64,000 nucleotides of DNA from the NCBI GenBank assembly GCA_000824845.1, contig CCNC01000042.1:47508-111507 (forward strand), in the 5' to 3' direction. Origin of the DNA: Mesorhizobium sp. ORS 3359. Lineage in GTDB: Bacteria > Pseudomonadota > Alphaproteobacteria > Rhizobiales > Rhizobiaceae. The translations under genes were made by a program, and so were the position numbers. The first letter of the stretch is position 1. Each line of letters opens with the position of its first letter. Below are positions 25,903-35,280 of the stretch, one piece after another. The notes beneath the pieces were generated by a model. The model had not been told where the DNA came from. It ran no database searches and saw only the letters and a program-made list of their open reading frames with translations.

Positions 25903-28731
25903 ATGGAACAGCGCCGGTCATCGCAGAGCTTCAAGCGTAAGGAACTGGTCGCCAAGCTCAACGCCACGGGGGTGCGCGCCTTCAAGGCCGCGGCCGACAC
26001 GGCCAAGCTGCGCGGCAATCCCTATGTCGAGCTCGCCCATTTCATCCAGCAGCTGGTGCTGTCGGAGCGCTCGGATGTGCAGATGATCGTCGCCGACGCC
26101 GGCCTGGATGTCAGCCGGCTGACGGCCGACATGACCCGCGCCATCGACAAGCTGCCCTATGGCGCCACTTCGGTGGAGGAATTCTCAGACCACATCTTCC
26201 ACGCCATCCAAGAGGGTTGGAACCTGGCGATGCTCGAATTCGGGGTGGAGGAGGTGCGCAGCGCCCATATCCTGCTCGCCTGCCTGAAGACGCCGGCGCT
26301 GGAAGGCTTGGTGTCGAAGATCAGCGCCGAATTCGACAAGATCGACGCCGATGGGGTCATTTCCCGCTTCGCCGATGTCACGGAAGGCTCGCTCGAAGCC
26401 GGCTCACCTCCCGCCGCGGCCGCCGCGGAGACGCCGGTCAAGCGCGGCCCGGGCGGGGATTCCGCGCTGGCCAAATACGCCACCGACCTCACCCAGCGCG
26501 CCCGTGACGGCAAGATCGATCCGGTGGTCGGCCGCGATCCCGAAATAAGACAGATCGTCGATATCCTGATGCGACGCCGGCAAAACAACCCGATCCTGAC
26601 CGGCGAGGCCGGTGTCGGCAAGACGGCGGTGGTCGAGGGATTTGCCCTGCGCATCGCCCAGGGTGACGTGCCGCCGACGCTTCAGAATGTCTCCGTGCGC
26701 ATGCTCGATGTCGGGCTGATGCAGGCCGGCGCCAGCGTCAAAGGCGAGTTCGAGAAGCGGCTGAAGGCAGTCATCGACGAGGTCCAGGCCTCGGAAGTGC
26801 CGATCATCCTGTTCATCGACGAGGCGCATACTCTGATCGGTGCCGGCGGCGCGGCCGGCACCGGCGATGCAGCAAATCTCCTGAAGCCGGCGCTGGCTCG
26901 CGGCGAATTGCGCACCATCGCCGCCACGACCTGGGCCGAGTACAAGCAGCACATCGAGAAGGATCCGGCGCTCACCCGTCGCTTCCAGGTGGTCAAGATC
27001 GACGAGCCGTCGGAAGCCGTGGCCGTGCTGATGCTGCGCGGCGTCGCCGGCGTCTTGGAGCAGCACCACAAGGTGCAGATCCTGGACGAGGCGATCGAGG
27101 CGGCGGTCTCGCTTTCGCACCGCTATATCCCGGCGCGCCAGCTGCCGGACAAGGCGGTCAGCCTGCTCGACACCGCCTGCGCCCGCGTCGCCGTCTCGCA
27201 GCATGCGACGCCCGCCGAGGTCGAGGACATACTGCGTCGCCGTCAGGCGCTGGAGGTGGAGCAGGGCATCATCGGCCGCGAGGCGGCGATCGGCATCGAC
27301 GTGGCCGACCGGCAGGTCCGCGTCGATGCCGGGCTGGCGGAAACCGAGACCGCTTTAGCCGCCGCCCAGGCGCGGTGGGATCGGGAAAAGGCTTTGGTGG
27401 CCGAGATCCTCGACCTGCGCGCCAAATTGCGCGGCGAGGGCGTGCCGCTTGATGAGGCGGCGGCTGAGGAGACTGCCGGGACCGAGAGCGGGGACGGCGC
27501 GGCAAAGGCGCCCGAGCAAAAGGCTCCTGAGAAGAAGACTGGCGACGGCAGGGCTGCCGAGGCCAAGAAGGCCAAGACCCCGAAGGCCAAAGGGGCAAAA
27601 GCCGCAAAGGCCGAAACAGTCTCCACCGAGCCGGCGGATGAAGCCGCCGCTGATCTGGCGCGGCTGCGCGAGCTGATGGCCGAGCTTGCGGCCGCGCAGG
27701 GCGAGACGCCGCTGATCCTGCCGTCGGTCGACCGCAATGCGGTCGCGGCCGTGGTGCAGGATTGGACCGGCATCCCGACCGGACGCATGCTCTCCAGCCA
27801 GACCGAGAAGGCGTTGAAGCTCGCCGCCACCCTGTCCGAACGCGTGGTCGGCCAGGATCACGCCATGGAGATGATCGCCAAACGCGTGCAGACCAGCCGC
27901 GCCGGCCTCGGCGCGCCGGAAAAACCGGTCGGCGTGTTCCTTCTCTGCGGCCCCTCCGGGGTCGGCAAGACCGAGACCGCGCTGGCGCTGGCCGAGACGC
28001 TGTATGGCGGCGAGCAGAACCTGATCTCGATCAACATGTCCGAGTTCCAGGAAGCCCACACAGTCTCGACGCTCAAGGGCGCGCCGCCCGGCTATGTCGG
28101 CTACGGCAAGGGCGGCATCCTGACCGAGGCCGTGCGCAGGAAACCTTATTCGGTGATTCTGCTCGACGAGGTCGAGAAGGCGCATCCCGACGTGCATGAG
28201 ATATTCTTCCAGGTCTTCGACAAGGGCATGATGGACGACAGCGAGGGCCGTCGCATCGATTTCAAGAACACGCTGATCCTGCTCACATCCAATGTCGGCT
28301 CAGACGTCATCATGGATCGGACGAAGAACGGCACGGTGCGGACCGGCATCGACGATCTCGACCAGGCCCTGCGCGCGCCGCTGCTGAAAGTGTTCCCGGC
28401 CGCCTTCCTCGGCCGCGTCGTCACCATTCCCTACTATCCTCTGTCGGATGCGATGATCGAGGCGATCGCCCGTCACCAGTTCGGCAAGATCGCGCGCCGG
28501 CTCAAGGCTACCAACGACGCCGAGCTGGTGATCGGCGACGGCGTGATGGACCTGGTCAAGGCGCGCTGCATCGAGATCGAGTCCGGAGGGCGCATGATCG
28601 ACGCCATCCTCACCAACACGCTGCTGCCGGAACTCAGCCGCGGCGTGCTTAACCGCTCGCTCGAGGGCAAGAAGATGGCGAAAGTCATCGTGGGTGCGTC
28701 GCCGGAAGGATTTACCTACTCCTTCGAATAG
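25903..28731 (+). CDS. clpV: T6SS sheath-recycling AAA+ ATPase ClpV (TssH)
   Basis: ClpV unfolds the contracted TssB/TssC sheath. I prefer ATG 25903, preceded by GGGAGCAGG, over ATG 25864, which has no ribosome-binding site; this gives 942 residues. Order: a Clp N-domain, a first AAA+ domain with Walker A GEAGVGKT near residue 234 and Walker [10 protein letters not shown], a coiled-coil middle domain, and a second AAA+ domain with GPSGVGKTE near 683. The middle domain carries a Lys/Ala/Glu-rich low-complexity insert of about 65 residues (codons within 27451-27648). It is divergent from the tss operon. Confidence 0.97.
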   Translation: MEQRRSSQSFKRKELVAKLNATGVRAFKAAADTAKLRGNPYVELAHFIQQLVLSERSDVQMIVADAGLDVSRLTADMTRAIDKLPYGATSVEEFSDHIFHAIQEGWNLAMLEFGVEEVRSAHILLACLKTPALEGLVSKISAEFDKIDADGVISRFADVTEGSLEAGSPPAAAAAETPVKRGPGGDSALAKYATDLTQRARDGKIDPVVGRDPEIRQIVDILMRRRQNNPILTGEAGVGKTAVVEGFALRIAQGDVPPTLQNVSVRMLDVGLMQAGASVKGEFEKRLKAVIDEVQASEVPIILFIDEAHTLIGAGGAAGTGDAANLLKPALARGELRTIAATTWAEYKQHIEKDPALTRRFQVVKIDEPSEAVAVLMLRGVAGVLEQHHKVQILDEAIEAAVSLSHRYIPARQLPDKAVSLLDTACARVAVSQHATPAEVEDILRRRQALEVEQGIIGREAAIGIDVADRQVRVDAGLAETETALAAAQARWDREKALVAEILDLRAKLRGEGVPLDEAAAEETAGTESGDGAAKAPEQKAPEKKTGDGRAAEAKKAKTPKAKGAKAAKAETVSTEPADEAAADLARLRELMAELAAAQGETPLILPSVDRNAVAAVVQDWTGIPTGRMLSSQTEKALKLAATLSERVVGQDHAMEMIAKRVQTSRAGLGAPEKPVGVFLLCGPSGVGKTETALALAETLYGGEQNLISINMSEFQEAHTVSTLKGAPPGYVGYGKGGILTEAVRRKPYSVILLDEVEKAHPDVHEIFFQVFDKGMMDDSEGRRIDFKNTLILLTSNVGSDVIMDRTKNGTVRTGIDDLDQALRAPLLKVFPAAFLGRVVTIPYYPLSDAMIEAIARHQFGKIARRLKATNDAELVIGDGVMDLVKARCIEIESGGRMIDAILTNTLLPELSRGVLNRSLEGKKMAKVIVGASPEGFTYSFE

Positions 28732-28810
28732 GCCGCGGCGGGTCAAGGTTCGACAGCGCCGCCGTCCGGCATGATCTGACGTTCGTCGGCTTTGATCCCT
28801 CCGGCGCGAT

Positions 28811-31800
28811 CTACGCCGCGGGCGGTGCTTCGACGAATTCGATCCGCTTGGCGTCGGCGGCCGGCCCGCCGCGCAACGCCACGTAGATCGCCGGGATGAC
28901 TAGCACCGTCAGCAGCGTCGAGGAAGCAAGGCCGAACAGCAACGAGATGGCTAGCCCCTGGAAAATGGGGTCGGTCAGGATCACCGCCGCGCCGATCATC
29001 GCCGCGAGCGCTGTAAGCAGGATCGGCTTAAAGCGGATCGCGCCGGCCTCGAGCAGGATGTCGGCCAGCGGCCGCCCGGCGCCGCCGGAGTGGCGGATGA
29101 AATCGACCAGCAGGATCGAATTGCGCACGATGATGCCGGCCAGCGCGATGAAGCCGATCATCGAAGTGGCTGTGAAGGGCGCGGCGAAAGCCCAATGGCC
29201 GAGCATGATGCCGATCAGCGTCAGCGGGATCGGGGTCAGGATTACCAGCGGCAGCCTGAAGGAACCGAACTGCGCGACGACCAGGATGTAGATGCCAAGG
29301 ATCGCCACCATGAAGGCGGCTCCCATGTCGCGGAACGTCACCCAGGTCACCTCCCACTCGCCGTCCCACAGCAGCGTCGGCTTCGATTCATCGTCCGGCT
29401 GGCCATGCAGCGCGATCTCCGGCTTAGGCAGCGTCCCCCAATCCGCCTTGGCGATGGCGTCGTTCACGGCGAGCATGCCGTAGACAGGCGCCTCGAAGGC
29501 GCCGGCGAGTTCCGCCATCACCATCTCGGCGGGGCGGCCGTTGTGGCGAAAGATCGGGTATGAGGCGGGTTCGCTCCCCAGGCGCACCACGTCGCCGAGC
29601 TCGACCACGTCGCGCGCGCCGGGCAAGGCGTTGGCCGGCACCGGCGTCGCCAGCGCGCGCTGGTCGACAACGCCGTCGCCCTTCGACAGGGCGATGCGGA
29701 TCGGGATCGGATAGCGCCCGCCGCCACGGTGGGAGTAGCCGACCGTGGTGCCGCCGAAGAGATAGCCCAGCGTGTCGTAAACGTCCGACTGCTCGACCTT
29801 GTAATATTCGAGATTGTCCTGGTCGATCGACAGCCTTTGCCTTTGCGGCTGATTGTGGAAACTGTCGTCGACGTCGACGATGAACGGCACACTGGAGAAG
29901 GTCTCGCGCACCTTCGCCGCGACGGCGCGGCGGGTCTCGGCGTCCGGCCCGTAGATTTCGGCCAGCAGCGTGCCCAGCACCGGAGGGCCGGGCGGCGGCT
30001 CGACCACCTTGATGACGGTGCCCGCCGGCATGGTCATGCCCTTCAGGCGTTCGCGCAGGTCGAGCGCGATGGCGTGGCTGGCGCGGCTGCGCTCGCCCTT
30101 CGGCACAAGGTTTACGGTGACGTCGCCCTGCTCTGGGCCGGACCGCAGATAGTAATGGCGCACCAGCCCGTTGAAGTTGAAGGGGGCGGCGGTGCCGGCA
30201 TAGGTCTGGAACGAAACGATCTCCGGCACGCCGGCCAGGCGGTCGACCGCTGCCTGCAGCAGCCGGTTCGTGTCTTCGACGGATGCGCCCTTGGGCAGGT
30301 CCGCGACCACCTGCAGCTCGGTCTTGTTGTCGAAGGGAAGCAGCTTCACCGTCACATGCCTGGTGTATATCAACGCCATGGAAGACAGTGTCGCCACGCC
30401 GACGACGAGCAGGAACATCCAGGCGCGCAGGCGCGACTTCAGGATCGGCCGGGCGACCGCGACATAGGCGCGGCCGAGCGCCCCTATATGTCCGCCGCCA
30501 TGGCCGGTCTGTCCCACGGCCGCCGCGTGCCGGCGGCCAAGCTTCATCATCAGCCAGGGCGTCAGCATCACGGCGACGACAAAGGAGAACAGCATCGCCG
30601 CCGAGGCATTGGCCGGGATCGGGCTCATATACGGCCCCATCATGCCCGACACGAAAAGCATCGGCAGAAGGGCGGCAACGACCGTCAGCGTGGCGACGAT
30701 GGTCGGGTTGCCGACCTCGGCGACGGCGTCGACCGCGGCCGCGCTGCGCGAGCGTCCGTCCTCCATGGCCCAATGGCGGGCAATGTTCTCGATGACGACG
30801 ATGGCGTCGTCGACCAGGATGCCGATCGAGAAGATGAGCGCGAACAGGCTGACGCGGTTCAGCGTATAGCCCATGATGCGGGAGGCAAAGAGCGTGAGCA
30901 GGATCGTCGTCGGGATGACGACCGCCACCACCAGCGCCTCGCGCCAGCCGATGGCGATCACGACCAGCACGACGATCGAGATCGTCGCCAGGCCGAGGTG
31001 GAAGAGAAGTTCGTTCGCCTTCTCGTTCGCCGTCTCGCCATAGTCGCGGGTGACGGTCATCGAGACATCCTTGGGGAAGATCTGTCCGCGCACCTGCTCA
31101 AGCCGCTTGACGATGGTGTCGGCGATGACGACGGCGTTGGTGCCGGGCCGCTTGGCGATGGCGAGCGAGACGGCCGGCGCGCGCTCCAGGCCGTGGCCGT
31201 TCTTGGTGATGTTCGTGACTCGATTTTCGGCCGGCGACGTGGCCAGCAGGATGCCGGCCACGTCGCGCACATAGACCGGCCGGCCGTCGCGAGCGGTAAG
31301 CAACAGATTGCCGATATCGGAAAGCCCCTGCAGCGTCTGGCCGGCGACCAGCACCTGCTGCTTGCCCTGCTCGCGCACCGTGCCGAGCTGGAAGGAGCGG
31401 TTGGCGCCGGAGATCTTGGCGGTCAGCTGTTGCAGCGTGATCCCGTAGAGCGAGAGTTTCTCCGGATCTGCTTCTACTTGGATTTCCTCCGGCTGCTCGC
31501 CGACGACGTAGGTCAGTCCGATATCGGAGAGCTTCGCCACCTCGACCTGCAGCTCGCGCGCCAACCTGGTCAGTTCGGCCGAGGAGTAGCGGCCGGCGGC
31601 CTCCGGCGTCGGCGTCATCGTCACCACCACGATGGCGACGTCGTCGATGCCGCGCCCGACGATCAGCGGTTCCGGAATACCCACCGGGATGCGGTCCATG
31701 TTGGCGCGCACCTTGTCATGCACGCGCAGCACGGCGGCGTCCGAGCTGGTGCCCACCTTGAAGCGGGCCGTCACCAGCGCGCCGTCGTCCACGGTTTGCG

Positions 31801-32059
31801 AATAGACGTGCTCGACGCTGTCGATGCTCTTGACGATTGTCTCCAGCGGCTCGGTGACGAGCTTGACCGCGTCCTCCGCCTTGAGCCCGTTGGCCTGGAC
31901 GTGGATGTCCACCATCGGCACGGAGATCTGCGGCTCCTCCTCGCGCGGCAGCGTCACCAGCGCCACCAGGCCAAGGGCGAGCGCGGCCAGCAGGAAGAGC
32001 GGCGTTAGCGGCGAACCGATGAAGGAGCGGGTGAGCCCGCCGGCGATGCCGAGCTTCAT
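28811..32059 (-). CDS. RND efflux transporter, inner-membrane pump
   Basis: A 1082-residue AcrB/MexB-superfamily pump. The N-terminal helix is followed by LPREEEPQISVP, a motif common in the divergent HAE1-like branch of this family. The paired aspartates of the proton relay are present in TM4 (GILVDDAIVVIENI). The C-terminal half repeats the membrane bundle (LILTPIPLTLIGIMLGHW, LAGIIVRNSILLVDFI). Substrate unknown. Its start overlaps the adaptor stop by four bases. It lies behind a sulfide-oxidation gene pair, which suggests export of a sulfur- or metal-related toxicant. No outer-membrane channel gene is adjacent. Confidence 0.92.
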   Translation of the reverse strand: MKLGIAGGLTRSFIGSPLTPLFLLAALALGLVALVTLPREEEPQISVPMVDIHVQANGLKAEDAVKLVTEPLETIVKSIDSVEHVYSQTVDDGALVTARFKVGTSSDAAVLRVHDKVRANMDRIPVGIPEPLIVGRGIDDVAIVVVTMTPTPEAAGRYSSAELTRLARELQVEVAKLSDIGLTYVVGEQPEEIQVEADPEKLSLYGITLQQLTAKISGANRSFQLGTVREQGKQQVLVAGQTLQGLSDIGNLLLTARDGRPVYVRDVAGILLATSPAENRVTNITKNGHGLERAPAVSLAIAKRPGTNAVVIADTIVKRLEQVRGQIFPKDVSMTVTRDYGETANEKANELLFHLGLATISIVVLVVIAIGWREALVVAVVIPTTILLTLFASRIMGYTLNRVSLFALIFSIGILVDDAIVVIENIARHWAMEDGRSRSAAAVDAVAEVGNPTIVATLTVVAALLPMLFVSGMMGPYMSPIPANASAAMLFSFVVAVMLTPWLMMKLGRRHAAAVGQTGHGGGHIGALGRAYVAVARPILKSRLRAWMFLLVVGVATLSSMALIYTRHVTVKLLPFDNKTELQVVADLPKGASVEDTNRLLQAAVDRLAGVPEIVSFQTYAGTAAPFNFNGLVRHYYLRSGPEQGDVTVNLVPKGERSRASHAIALDLRERLKGMTMPAGTVIKVVEPPPGPPVLGTLLAEIYGPDAETRRAVAAKVRETFSSVPFIVDVDDSFHNQPQRQRLSIDQDNLEYYKVEQSDVYDTLGYLFGGTTVGYSHRGGGRYPIPIRIALSKGDGVVDQRALATPVPANALPGARDVVELGDVVRLGSEPASYPIFRHNGRPAEMVMAELAGAFEAPVYGMLAVNDAIAKADWGTLPKPEIALHGQPDDESKPTLLWDGEWEVTWVTFRDMGAAFMVAILGIYILVVAQFGSFRLPLVILTPIPLTLIGIMLGHWAFAAPFTATSMIGFIALAGIIVRNSILLVDFIRHSGGAGRPLADILLEAGAIRFKPILLTALAAMIGAAVILTDPIFQGLAISLLFGLASSTLLTVLVIPAIYVALRGGPAADAKRIEFVEAPPAA

Positions 32060-33066
32060 GGCAGGACGACCTTGTCGCCGTCCGTGAGACCGGTCAGCAC
32101 CTCGATGCGCGCCTGGCCGGCGTCGTCGAACCGCTCGCCGAGCACCACCGCAACATCGAGCGGGCCGTTCGCCGTCTCGACCGTAACGTAGTCGACGCCG
32201 TGGATCGTGCGCACCGCCTTGGGCGGGACCCCGAGCTTGGCGCGCCTGCCGACCGGAATCGACACCAGCGTGCGCTCGTTGACGAAATAGGTGCCGATAT
32301 CGGCCACCTCGACGTCGGCGATGACTCGGCCGCTCTCGATCTCCGGGTAGACCTTGGCGATACGTCCTTCGCGAGCCTTGACGAAGCCGGCATTCGACCC
32401 GGTGCCGCGCTCGCCGATGTCGACGACTGCGCCTTCTGCGATCTCGGCGGCATGGCGTTCCGGCAGCGACAGGCGAAGATAGTACTGGCCGGAAGCCACG
32501 CGTGCGACCGGTTCGCCGGCCATGATCACCGAGCCGGCGGTAACCGGTACGGTAAGCACCCGCCCGGTGGCCGGCGCCAGCGTCTGTCCTTCCGTGGCGC
32601 TCTGTTCGATGACGGCCTTGTCCGCGACTGCCGCCGCGAGCTGGTTTGTCGTGACGTCGAGTTGCAGCCGCGCGGCGTCGACCCGGCTCTGCGCGGCCAC
32701 ACCCTTGGTCAGCAGGTCCTGCGCGCGCTGCATATCGACACGGGCGTTGTCGAGTTGCGAGTTCAGTGCCGCAATCTTGGCATCGGCGGCGCGAAGCTGG
32801 AGCGCGAGCTTGTCGTCGACCACGACGGCAATCAGATCGCCCTGATGCACCTCTTGGCCCTCGGAGACGCGGACCTCGCTGATGGTTCCCGATATGCGAG
32901 CCCGCGCCGGCACCACGGTACGGCTTTCAACCTGTCCGTAGACGGCCTTCATCTCGGTCACGGTGGCGGCCTTCACCGTGAATTCCGCTGCCTTCGCATT
33001 CGATACTGCAAGGCATGCGGTGCCGATCAGAAGAATGGCGGCGAGGGCCGATCTCTTGGTCCGCAT
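32056..33066 (-). CDS. RND efflux periplasmic adaptor (membrane fusion protein)
   Basis: The 336-residue protein begins with a Sec signal peptide (ALAAILLIGTACLAVSNAKA). It has the biotinyl-lipoyl half-motifs (ARISGTISEVRVSEGQEVHQGDLI and, after a coiled-coil hairpin at about 85-150, LAPATGRVLTVPVTAG). A beta-barrel and membrane-proximal domain follow. It would join the RND pump to an outer-membrane channel encoded elsewhere. It starts 86 bases after the DUF2892 gene, and a strong hairpin occupies that gap. Confidence 0.92.
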   Translation of the reverse strand: MRTKRSALAAILLIGTACLAVSNAKAAEFTVKAATVTEMKAVYGQVESRTVVPARARISGTISEVRVSEGQEVHQGDLIAVVVDDKLALQLRAADAKIAALNSQLDNARVDMQRAQDLLTKGVAAQSRVDAARLQLDVTTNQLAAAVADKAVIEQSATEGQTLAPATGRVLTVPVTAGSVIMAGEPVARVASGQYYLRLSLPERHAAEIAEGAVVDIGERGTGSNAGFVKAREGRIAKVYPEIESGRVIADVEVADIGTYFVNERTLVSIPVGRRAKLGVPPKAVRTIHGVDYVTVETANGPLDVAVVLGERFDDAGQARIEVLTGLTDGDKVVLP

Positions 33067-33093
33067 TGCGCTGTTTCCGGTCGTGAACTGCCT

Positions 33094-33118
33094 CGGGAGG
33101 CGCGTCCCGCGCCTCCCG
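33094..33118 (-). terminator. strong hairpin between DUF2892 and the RND genes
   Basis: Perfect 11-bp GC-rich arms CGGGAGGCGCG (33094-33104) and CGCGCCTCCCG (33108-33118) flank a 3-base loop. No U-tract follows in the direction of transcription. It may be a partial terminator, an attenuator or an mRNA-stability element that lowers pump expression relative to sqr. Confidence 0.65.
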
Positions 33119-33152
33119 TTGTTGATGGTGGTGGCCCTGAGATGCCGTCCCT

Positions 33153-33356
33153 CTACTTGAACGCGACGCCCGCTTTGCAGCCGAGCTTCTTGAACACGAT
33201 CGCCGCCGGGCAGAAGCCGGTGATCGAGGCCTGGACCATGTTCAGTCCGGCGAATGCGGTCAGCAGGAACCAGTAGGGCGAATAATAGATGCCCAGCGCC
33301 AGCGAGATCAGCACGAGGGACCCCGCAAACATCAGCACGGCCTTGTCGATGGTCAT
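33153..33356 (-). CDS. DUF2892 small membrane protein
   Basis: A 67-residue protein with two membrane helices (AVLMFAGSLVLISLALGIYY and WFLLTAFAGLNMVQASI). The GFCP motif at residues 47-50 and a second cysteine near residue 60 are typical of DUF2892 proteins, which are often paired with rhodanese or sulfide genes. It begins 28 bases after sqr. The cysteine pair could handle sulfane sulfur at the membrane, but that is inference. Confidence 0.85.
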   Translation of the reverse strand: MTIDKAVLMFAGSLVLISLALGIYYSPYWFLLTAFAGLNMVQASITGFCPAAIVFKKLGCKAGVAFK

Positions 33357-33384
33357 TTCACGTCTCCTGAGATGCGAGCCTTCG

Positions 33385-34677
33385 CTATTCCACCGGCTCG
33401 ATATGGATTGCCTTGAGTTTCTTGATGCCGAGCATGTCGAGCGCCAGCCCCTCGTAGAAGGTCTCGCTCTTTCCCTGCCGGACCTTGTGAAGGAAGTACT
33501 TTTCGAAGCCGACCTTGGCCGCATGGACCCACTTGCCCTGCGAGGACCAGTTGACGTTGCGCGGCGGGATCTGCGGCTGCGCCACGAAGGCGATCCCTTC
33601 ATCACCGAAGTCGGCGAGGCAGACCGCGTTCCACGTGGCCACCGCCTTGGGCTCCTTGCCGCGCAGCAATGCCGCGATGTTCTCGGCCGTGGCCGTCACC
33701 ATGGATTCGATCATGAAGCCGGTCTTCGGGACGCCGACCGGCAGCGGTGTCTTGCCGACCGGCGGTATGGCGACGCAGACGCCGATCGCAAAGATGTTCG
33801 GATGGGCCTGGTTGCGCTGGTATTTGTCGATGGTCACGAAGCCGCGTGGATTGACAAGCCCCTCGATGCCCGTCACCGCCGGAACGCCTCGGAAGGCTGG
33901 CAGCAGCATGGAGAAGGCGAAAGGCAGATCGTGCGTGGCCTTGGCCGTTCCATCCTCGTTGACTTCCTCGACATGCATCGTACCGGCATCGACCGAAGTC
34001 ACCTTGGCATTGGTGATCCACTTGATGTGCCGCTCGCGCATGGCGCTCTCGAGCAAACCCTTGGTGTCGCCGACGCCGTCCAGGCCAAGATGGCCGATAT
34101 AGGGCTCGGGCGTCACGAAGGTCATCGGCACCTGGTCGCGCACCCTGGCCTTGCGCAGCGCGGTGTCGAGAATGAAGGCGAATTCATAGGCGGGCCCGTA
34201 GCACGACGCGCCTTGAACCGCGCCGACGACGATCGGCCCGGGCTTTCTGACCAGCTCGTCGAATTTGCCCTTGGCCGCCAAGGCATGGTCGATGTGGCAG
34301 ATCGACTGCGTGTGACCCGACGGTCCGAGCCCCGGCACCTCATCGAAGGCAAGGTCGGGGCCGGTCGCGATGACCAGATATTCGTAATCGACGAACGAGC
34401 CGTCGTTGAGCTCGATCCGGTTTTCCTTCGGATGCACCTTCTTCGCGCCTTCGGGGCGCAGTGCGATGCCGCGCCGCTTGAAAGTATCCGCCAGATCGAC
34501 GGTGACGTCGTCGCGCTCCCGCCATCCGACGGCCACCCAGGGATTGGAGGGTACAAAGGAATAGGACGTGCCGAGCGTGACGACGCTCAATCGGTCTTCC
34601 CCGCGCAGCTTGTCGCGCATTTCGTATGCCATGATGGTGCCGCCGAGACCTGCTCCAAGGACGACGATGTGTGACAT
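33385..34677 (-). CDS. sqr: sulfide:quinone oxidoreductase
   Basis: SQR oxidises sulfide to polysulfide at the membrane and passes electrons to quinone. ATG 34677, preceded by GGGAGG, gives 430 residues. The FAD-binding start is HIVVLGAGLGGT. The three cysteines of bacterial SQR are all present and correctly spaced: C127 (SICHID), C159 (GASCYGPAYEF) and C353 (NAVCLADFGDEG). No signal peptide; it is a peripheral membrane protein. It is divergent from a BigR/SqrR-like repressor whose operator sits in its promoter. Confidence 0.95.
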   Translation of the reverse strand: MSHIVVLGAGLGGTIMAYEMRDKLRGEDRLSVVTLGTSYSFVPSNPWVAVGWRERDDVTVDLADTFKRRGIALRPEGAKKVHPKENRIELNDGSFVDYEYLVIATGPDLAFDEVPGLGPSGHTQSICHIDHALAAKGKFDELVRKPGPIVVGAVQGASCYGPAYEFAFILDTALRKARVRDQVPMTFVTPEPYIGHLGLDGVGDTKGLLESAMRERHIKWITNAKVTSVDAGTMHVEEVNEDGTAKATHDLPFAFSMLLPAFRGVPAVTGIEGLVNPRGFVTIDKYQRNQAHPNIFAIGVCVAIPPVGKTPLPVGVPKTGFMIESMVTATAENIAALLRGKEPKAVATWNAVCLADFGDEGIAFVAQPQIPPRNVNWSSQGKWVHAAKVGFEKYFLHKVRQGKSETFYEGLALDMLGIKKLKAIHIEPVE

Positions 34678-34737
34678 GATGATCCTCCCGGTGTTTGATC
34701 TTGCGCAGTATTCTGCGCTGGAGAGCGGCGCTCTGCG

Positions 34738-34751
34738 TTGATCAGGCTCAA
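34738..34751 (-). promoter_or_regulatory. degenerate anaerobox-like site upstream of sqr
   Basis: TTGATCAGGCTCAA fits TTGAT-N4-ATCAA except that the right half reads CTCAA. It lies 61 bases before the sqr start. Low confidence; it may be chance. Confidence 0.3.
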
Positions 34752-34829
34752 TTTCCAAACGGGCCGGCGCGGTTGTAAGGTATGGCTTCGGCAGAGCCCG
34801 CGTGGCGAGCTTGCATCTAACATTCAAAG

Positions 34830-34857
34830 ATTATAAATTCAAGAGTATGAATGTAAG
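34830..34857 (-). promoter_or_regulatory. predicted sqr promoter
   Basis: On the minus strand, CTTACA (34857-34852), 16 bases, then a perfect -10 TATAAT (34835-34830). The AT-rich patch stands out in GC-rich surroundings. The inverted repeat ATTC-N8-GAAT fills the spacer. Confidence 0.6.
34837..34852. promoter_or_regulatory. BigR/SqrR-type operator
   Basis: ATTC (34837-34840), 8 bases, GAAT (34849-34852), matching the ATTC-N8-GAAT consensus known for SqrR/BigR repressors. A wider pair ACATTCA (34820-34826) and TGAATGT (34848-34854) encloses it, so two dimers could bind. It would block sqr and the regulator gene itself. Confidence 0.72.
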
Positions 34858-35143
34858 AGATATGATCCCGGCCTCGGACAAGGCGGCGGAATTGCTTCGG
34901 AGCCTGTCGCACCCGCAGCGATTGCTGGTGCTATGCGCGCTCGGCAATGAGGAACGCTCCGTGGCTGAACTGAGGGAGTTGCTGGACATCGATCAGGTGC
35001 CGATGTCTCAGCAGCTGATGCGGCTGAGGGCCGATGGGCTGGTCGAGGCCCGCCGCGAAGGGACGACGGTTCACTACCGGATAACCCGCCCGGAGGTGCT
35101 GACTGTCATCGAGGCGCTGCATTCCGCCTTCTGCCCGACTTAG
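34847..35143 (+). CDS. ArsR-family sulfide-responsive repressor (BigR/SqrR-like)
   Basis: Winged-helix ArsR repressor. From ATG 34847 it has 98 residues; ATG 34862 is an equally possible start because 34847 lies inside the operator. The core reads LLRSLSHPQRLLVLC, then the recognition helix region VPMSQQLMRLRADGLV. Two cysteines, at residues 30 and 96, are 66 apart, exactly the spacing of Cys42 and Cys108 in BigR, which form a disulfide or polysulfide bridge when sulfide species are sensed. It is divergent from sqr. The metal-binding ELCVCDL motif of classical ArsR is absent. Confidence 0.85.
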   Translation: MNVRDMIPASDKAAELLRSLSHPQRLLVLCALGNEERSVAELRELLDIDQVPMSQQLMRLRADGLVEARREGTTVHYRITRPEVLTVIEALHSAFCPT

Positions 35144-35170
35144 CCGGTCGTTGCATGGCCGTGGCCGGCT

Positions 35171-35184
35171 TTGATCGAGGTCAA
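35171..35184 (+). promoter_or_regulatory. anaerobox (FnrN/FixK site) before host-attachment gene
   Basis: TTGATCGAGGTCAA, 97 bases before the start of the gene at 35281. Confidence 0.75.
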
Positions 35185-35280
35185 AGCGACGCGACGCGAT
35201 CCGGGCTTACCTGTCTGCCAATGGCAGTGAAATGATCGGATGGCCGGAGTGCTCGGCTGATCCGACCCTCGGAGAAACAC

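Noticed and set aside
29729..32008. Open frame of 759 codons on the plus strand opposite the RND pump
   Set aside because: Shadow of the RND gene: highly charged His/Arg/Asp composition with no domain or signal.
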